7,463 nucleotides of DNA from Rhodopirellula sp. (lineage in GTDB: Bacteria; Planctomycetota; Planctomycetia; Pirellulales; Pirellulaceae), in the NCBI GenBank assembly GCA_002714565.1, contig PAXU01000007.1:44178-51640 (forward strand). Reading direction: 5' to 3'. Below the pieces are notes generated by a model. That model was not told where the DNA came from. It made no database searches and saw nothing but the letters and a program-made list of their open reading frames with translations. Shown one piece after another: positions 5,320 to 7,463 of this stretch. The stretch's first letter is position 1. Each line of letters opens with the position of its first letter. The translations under genes were made by a program, and so were the position numbers.

Positions 5320-6633
5320 TCATCCGACGGAAGGGGTAATACTGACTACCTCAAGAGTCCTGATGGCCATGGTTTGCATATTTCGTCGAGCAATCACGTT
5401 GGCTCTTCCTTGCGACCCCAATTCCGCTAATCTTTCATGTGAATCCACTAATGCAGCTAATGTATCGCAAAGTGCATCAGCATCATTCGGAGGCACAAAC
5501 TCTCCACCGCCGACATCACTGAGCAATTCCGGGAAAGCGCCGTGATCCGGTACAACAACAGGAACTCCAGCCGCCAGTGACTCCAGCACGAATAGTCCTT
5601 TTGGCTCCCGATAAACCGTTGGTACACACATCAAATCGATGCCACTGAGCATTTCGAGCTTTTGCTCACGCGAGATCGTGCCGTGATCTGTAAAACAGCT
5701 CTCCAGGCCTGCATCGCGGAGTTTCTGTAATTGCTCATTGGCAAATTCAATATTGGTACTGCCTCGCCATCCAGCGATATCCAAGTGCACATCTTCAAAA
5801 CCGGTGCGATCTTTCAGCTGAATAAAGGCCTCCACCAGCACATGTAGACCCTTTTCCTTCGACAGCCTTGCCAGATAACCAATACGGCGTGAATCTCGCT
5901 GTTCACCAGATCGCTCAATCGTCTCGAAGTCCTTTGTGTCGATTCCCAGCGGTACGACATGGATCTTCTCTTTGGGAATCTCGAGCATCTCACTCATGAG
6001 ATTCCCATAGTAATCGCTATTCACAAGAAAACCGTCAATCGATTTCACAAGACTTCGCATTTCCGACAAGGCTTGCGAGCGATACGGTTCGACAAGATCG
6101 TCAAGAAAGATATCGTCACCCTGAAGTGTCGCGAATACCGGGATATCGAGGTCCGTGCGTATCGAAGGAGCACATCCACCAATGAGCAAGTTACTGAGTA
6201 CAACGACATCCGGCTTAAGGCTCTTTCGCAGCCAACTGCACAGCCGTTTCACTTCTTTACGTTGGTGCCCGTTTTTCCCACGTAGCATCGAAACAGTAAG
6301 CGCTCCGAGCTGCTTTGGCTTAATCTCCATACCCTTGGAGCTGACTTTCCTAATCAACCAGGGTACGTCTAAAAACCGATCAATGAACCGAGGTATATAC
6401 CTGAACAGAAAGAACTTCTGTTGAAGGTAAACATTCACACCACCAAAAAAAACCTGGTCGACACTGACATCCTCTTCATCGGTCCGTATCGGCGTATAAG
6501 TCGGAATTAGAGTGGTCTCCGCACCCATAGCTGTAAGAGCACGGGCAAGTGTGTTGTCGTGCAGACAACTGCCACAAAACATATTGGCTGCGCCGGATGT
6601 GAGGTATGCGATTTTTGGATTCGTCTCACTCAT
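5320..6633 (-). CDS. GT4-family glycosyltransferase
   Basis: This is a 437-residue retaining glycosyltransferase of the GT-B fold, probably cytoplasmic and acting on a nucleotide-sugar donor; donor and acceptor cannot be told. The C-terminal Rossmann domain shows GYLARLSKEKGLHVLVEAF (252-270), DIAGWRG (285-291), and the EX7E motif with Glu343 and Glu351 in EPKGLFVLESLAAGVPVV (343-360). The N-terminal acceptor domain opens with IAYLTSGAANMFCGSCLHDN (8-27), including a CxxC pair (Cys20, Cys23), then PTYTPIRTDEEDVS (44-57) and FFGGVNVYLQQ (62-72). No signal peptide or membrane helix is visible. The ATG at 6633 has only a weak GACGAG upstream. It lies 73 bp after the membrane-protein gene and 65 bp before rpmI. 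GT4 assignment is secure and the biological role is open. Confidence 0.9.
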   Translation of the reverse strand: MSETNPKIAYLTSGAANMFCGSCLHDNTLARALTAMGAETTLIPTYTPIRTDEEDVSVDQVFFGGVNVYLQQKFFLFRYIPRFIDRFLDVPWLIRKVSSKGMEIKPKQLGALTVSMLRGKNGHQRKEVKRLCSWLRKSLKPDVVVLSNLLIGGCAPSIRTDLDIPVFATLQGDDIFLDDLVEPYRSQALSEMRSLVKSIDGFLVNSDYYGNLMSEMLEIPKEKIHVVPLGIDTKDFETIERSGEQRDSRRIGYLARLSKEKGLHVLVEAFIQLKDRTGFEDVHLDIAGWRGSTNIEFANEQLQKLRDAGLESCFTDHGTISREQKLEMLSGIDLMCVPTVYREPKGLFVLESLAAGVPVVVPDHGAFPELLSDVGGGEFVPPNDADALCDTLAALVDSHERLAELGSQGRANVIARRNMQTMAIRTLEVVSITPSVG

Positions 6634-6706
6634 CTCGTCCGGTCTTCTTCAGCCTTATTTCAAGTAGAAGCGACGCCAGTCACCACTATTTATCGTTGTG
6701 CAAGAA

Positions 6707-7183
6707 TCAGTTGCTCGGCTTACAACGCCACCACGTCACTAAGATCGAGGCAATGACCACGATACCGAGATATCGAGGCAAACCGTCGCGAAACACAACT
6801 GCACCGTTCACCATGATCAAAATCAGAAATAAATGAAAGGCACTGGATAAGCGATTCGACCGATTCTGATAAGACTCCGGTGAACTCCATAGCCAAATTA
6901 CATCCGCAATCCAGACGATGACAAACAGGTAATTGAAGTAAACGCCGTAGCCAAACCGAAACCCAAGCACGCGTTCTGTCTCATTAGCTATGTGATCAAA
7001 TGCATGCTGATGATTCCATTGGTGCACATCGGATAACGCTAGGTACGCATGAACTGCAGCAAACAAACAAGCGGTGGACCACACGACTTTGAAAAGTGTG
7101 GTTGTTTGTTGCTGTTTGGATAGAATCAGCCCTAACGCAATTGTATAGAGCGACGCCGAAACATAAATGGATATCGCTAACAC
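6707..7183 (-). CDS. Five-helix, histidine-rich membrane protein of unknown function
   Basis: I do not recognise this 158-residue protein by name. Hydrophobic segments at about 3-21, 31-50, 79-99, 113-131 and 135-151 suggest five membrane helices. Between helices 2 and 3 is a polar loop with clustered histidines (SDVHQWNHQHAFDHIANETE, 51-70), followed by RVLGFRFGYGVYFNY and a Trp-rich WIADVIWLW. His45 in helix 2 and His117 in helix 4 are inside the membrane. The start is a GTG at 7183; no in-frame ATG lies between it and the preceding stop. The upstream flavoprotein stop (TGA, 7208-7210) is in the same frame, eight codons before the GTG, so the two genes are tightly linked. A role as an anchor or electron-transfer partner of that flavoprotein is possible but is inference from position and the histidines. 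Confidence 0.72.
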   Translation of the reverse strand: MLAISIYVSASLYTIALGLILSKQQQTTTLFKVVWSTACLFAAVHAYLALSDVHQWNHQHAFDHIANETERVLGFRFGYGVYFNYLFVIVWIADVIWLWSSPESYQNRSNRLSSAFHLFLILIMVNGAVVFRDGLPRYLGIVVIASILVTWWRCKPSN

Positions 7184-7207
7184 GTTTGGAATTGACCCCG
7201 TCTCATT

Positions 7208-7463
7208 TCAACCTATCTTGATTGGATTCGCACGGGCCAGACTTTCACCGGCCAAGCGACCACTTGTCATAGCCCACGCGATATGTAAACCATGGCTCCA
7301 CAGGATCATTCCGCTTAGCCCATTTTGACCAACCGCATAAAGTCCATCGATCGGCTCATGCGTATCACGGAGCACCTGCATCTCCTGATTTACCATGGCA
7401 CCTCCCTCCGTCGTGGTGAAGTATGCCTTCACCGGCCCTAGCACGGCCCAGCGACTGCTCGCC
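7208..7463 (-). CDS. FAD-dependent oxidoreductase of fumarate reductase/succinate dehydrogenase flavoprotein type, C-terminal part
   Basis: The frame is open to the right edge, so only the last 84 or so residues are present. Reading in from the edge gives ASSRWAVLGPVKAYFTTTEGG, then MVNQEMQVLRDTHEPIDGLYAVGQNGLSG and MILWSHGLHIAWAMTSGRLAGESLA. The pattern (IDGLYAVGQ, then small residues, then an A-x-x-x-GRLAGE helix) is the C-terminal FAD-binding region of this superfamily, which includes fumarate reductases, urocanate reductases and 3-ketosteroid dehydrogenases. GPVKAYFTTTEGGAMVN resembles the segment that places the new substrate-site loop beside the flavin. The GTG at 7444 is an internal valine and not the start. 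The subfamily and substrate cannot be set without the missing N-terminus. The stop lies 24 bases from the next gene's start. Confidence 0.78.
   Translation of the reverse strand, partial: ASSRWAVLGPVKAYFTTTEGGAMVNQEMQVLRDTHEPIDGLYAVGQNGLSGMILWSHGLHIAWAMTSGRLAGESLARANPIKIG

Noticed and set aside
5183..5545. Plus-strand frame across the rpmI start and the glycosyltransferase end
   Set aside because: It is antisense to two genes and lacks a ribosome binding site and any domain.
7208..7444. A complete small gene starting at the GTG at 7444
   Set aside because: The frame stays open upstream to the window edge and the residues before the GTG fit the flavoprotein family, so the GTG is an internal valine.

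Overview
The window is 7.46 kb of bacterial chromosome carrying core housekeeping genes. Ten coding regions are called, two of them cut by the window edges. The organism is most likely a member of Planctomycetota or a close relative. This is an inference from three things. PheT is only 677 residues and lacks the EMAP-II-like tRNA-binding domain of most bacterial PheT. L20 begins MRTSKGSAR rather than the more usual MPRVKxG. Shine-Dalgarno use is uneven: strong at rplT, rpmI and the RidA-family gene, absent at hisI. No rRNA, tRNA, CRISPR array, insertion sequence or phage gene was seen.

Left part (1-1275): a probable minus-strand gene runs off the left edge (1-119). A 291-bp divergent intergenic region separates it from hisI (411-791). 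That region contains overlapping palindromes (155-178) and a seven-copy heptamer tandem array (357-405) that ends five bases before the hisI start. hisI (phosphoribosyl-AMP cyclohydrolase) is followed 19 bp later by a RidA/YjgF-family gene (811-1275), probably in the same operon.

Right part (1276-7463): everything is on the minus strand. In transcription order it contains the end of a fumarate-reductase-type flavoprotein (7463-7208), a five-helix His-rich membrane protein (7183-6707), a GT4 glycosyltransferase (6633-5320), rpmI (5254-5051), rplT (4914-4558), an intrinsic terminator (4510-4466), pheS (4419-3397) and pheT (3309-1276). PheS and PheT form phenylalanyl-tRNA synthetase, and L35 and L20 are large-subunit ribosomal proteins. 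The classical infC is not immediately upstream of rpmI. The pheT stop codon directly abuts the convergent RidA-family stop codon with no intervening base.

No wholly new system stands out. The parts most worth a second look are non-coding: the heptamer array replacing the hisI leader, the rpmI-rplT spacer with four segments able to form alternative hairpins, and the strong terminator that separates rplT from pheST. The flavoprotein/membrane-protein pair at the right edge has no function I can name.
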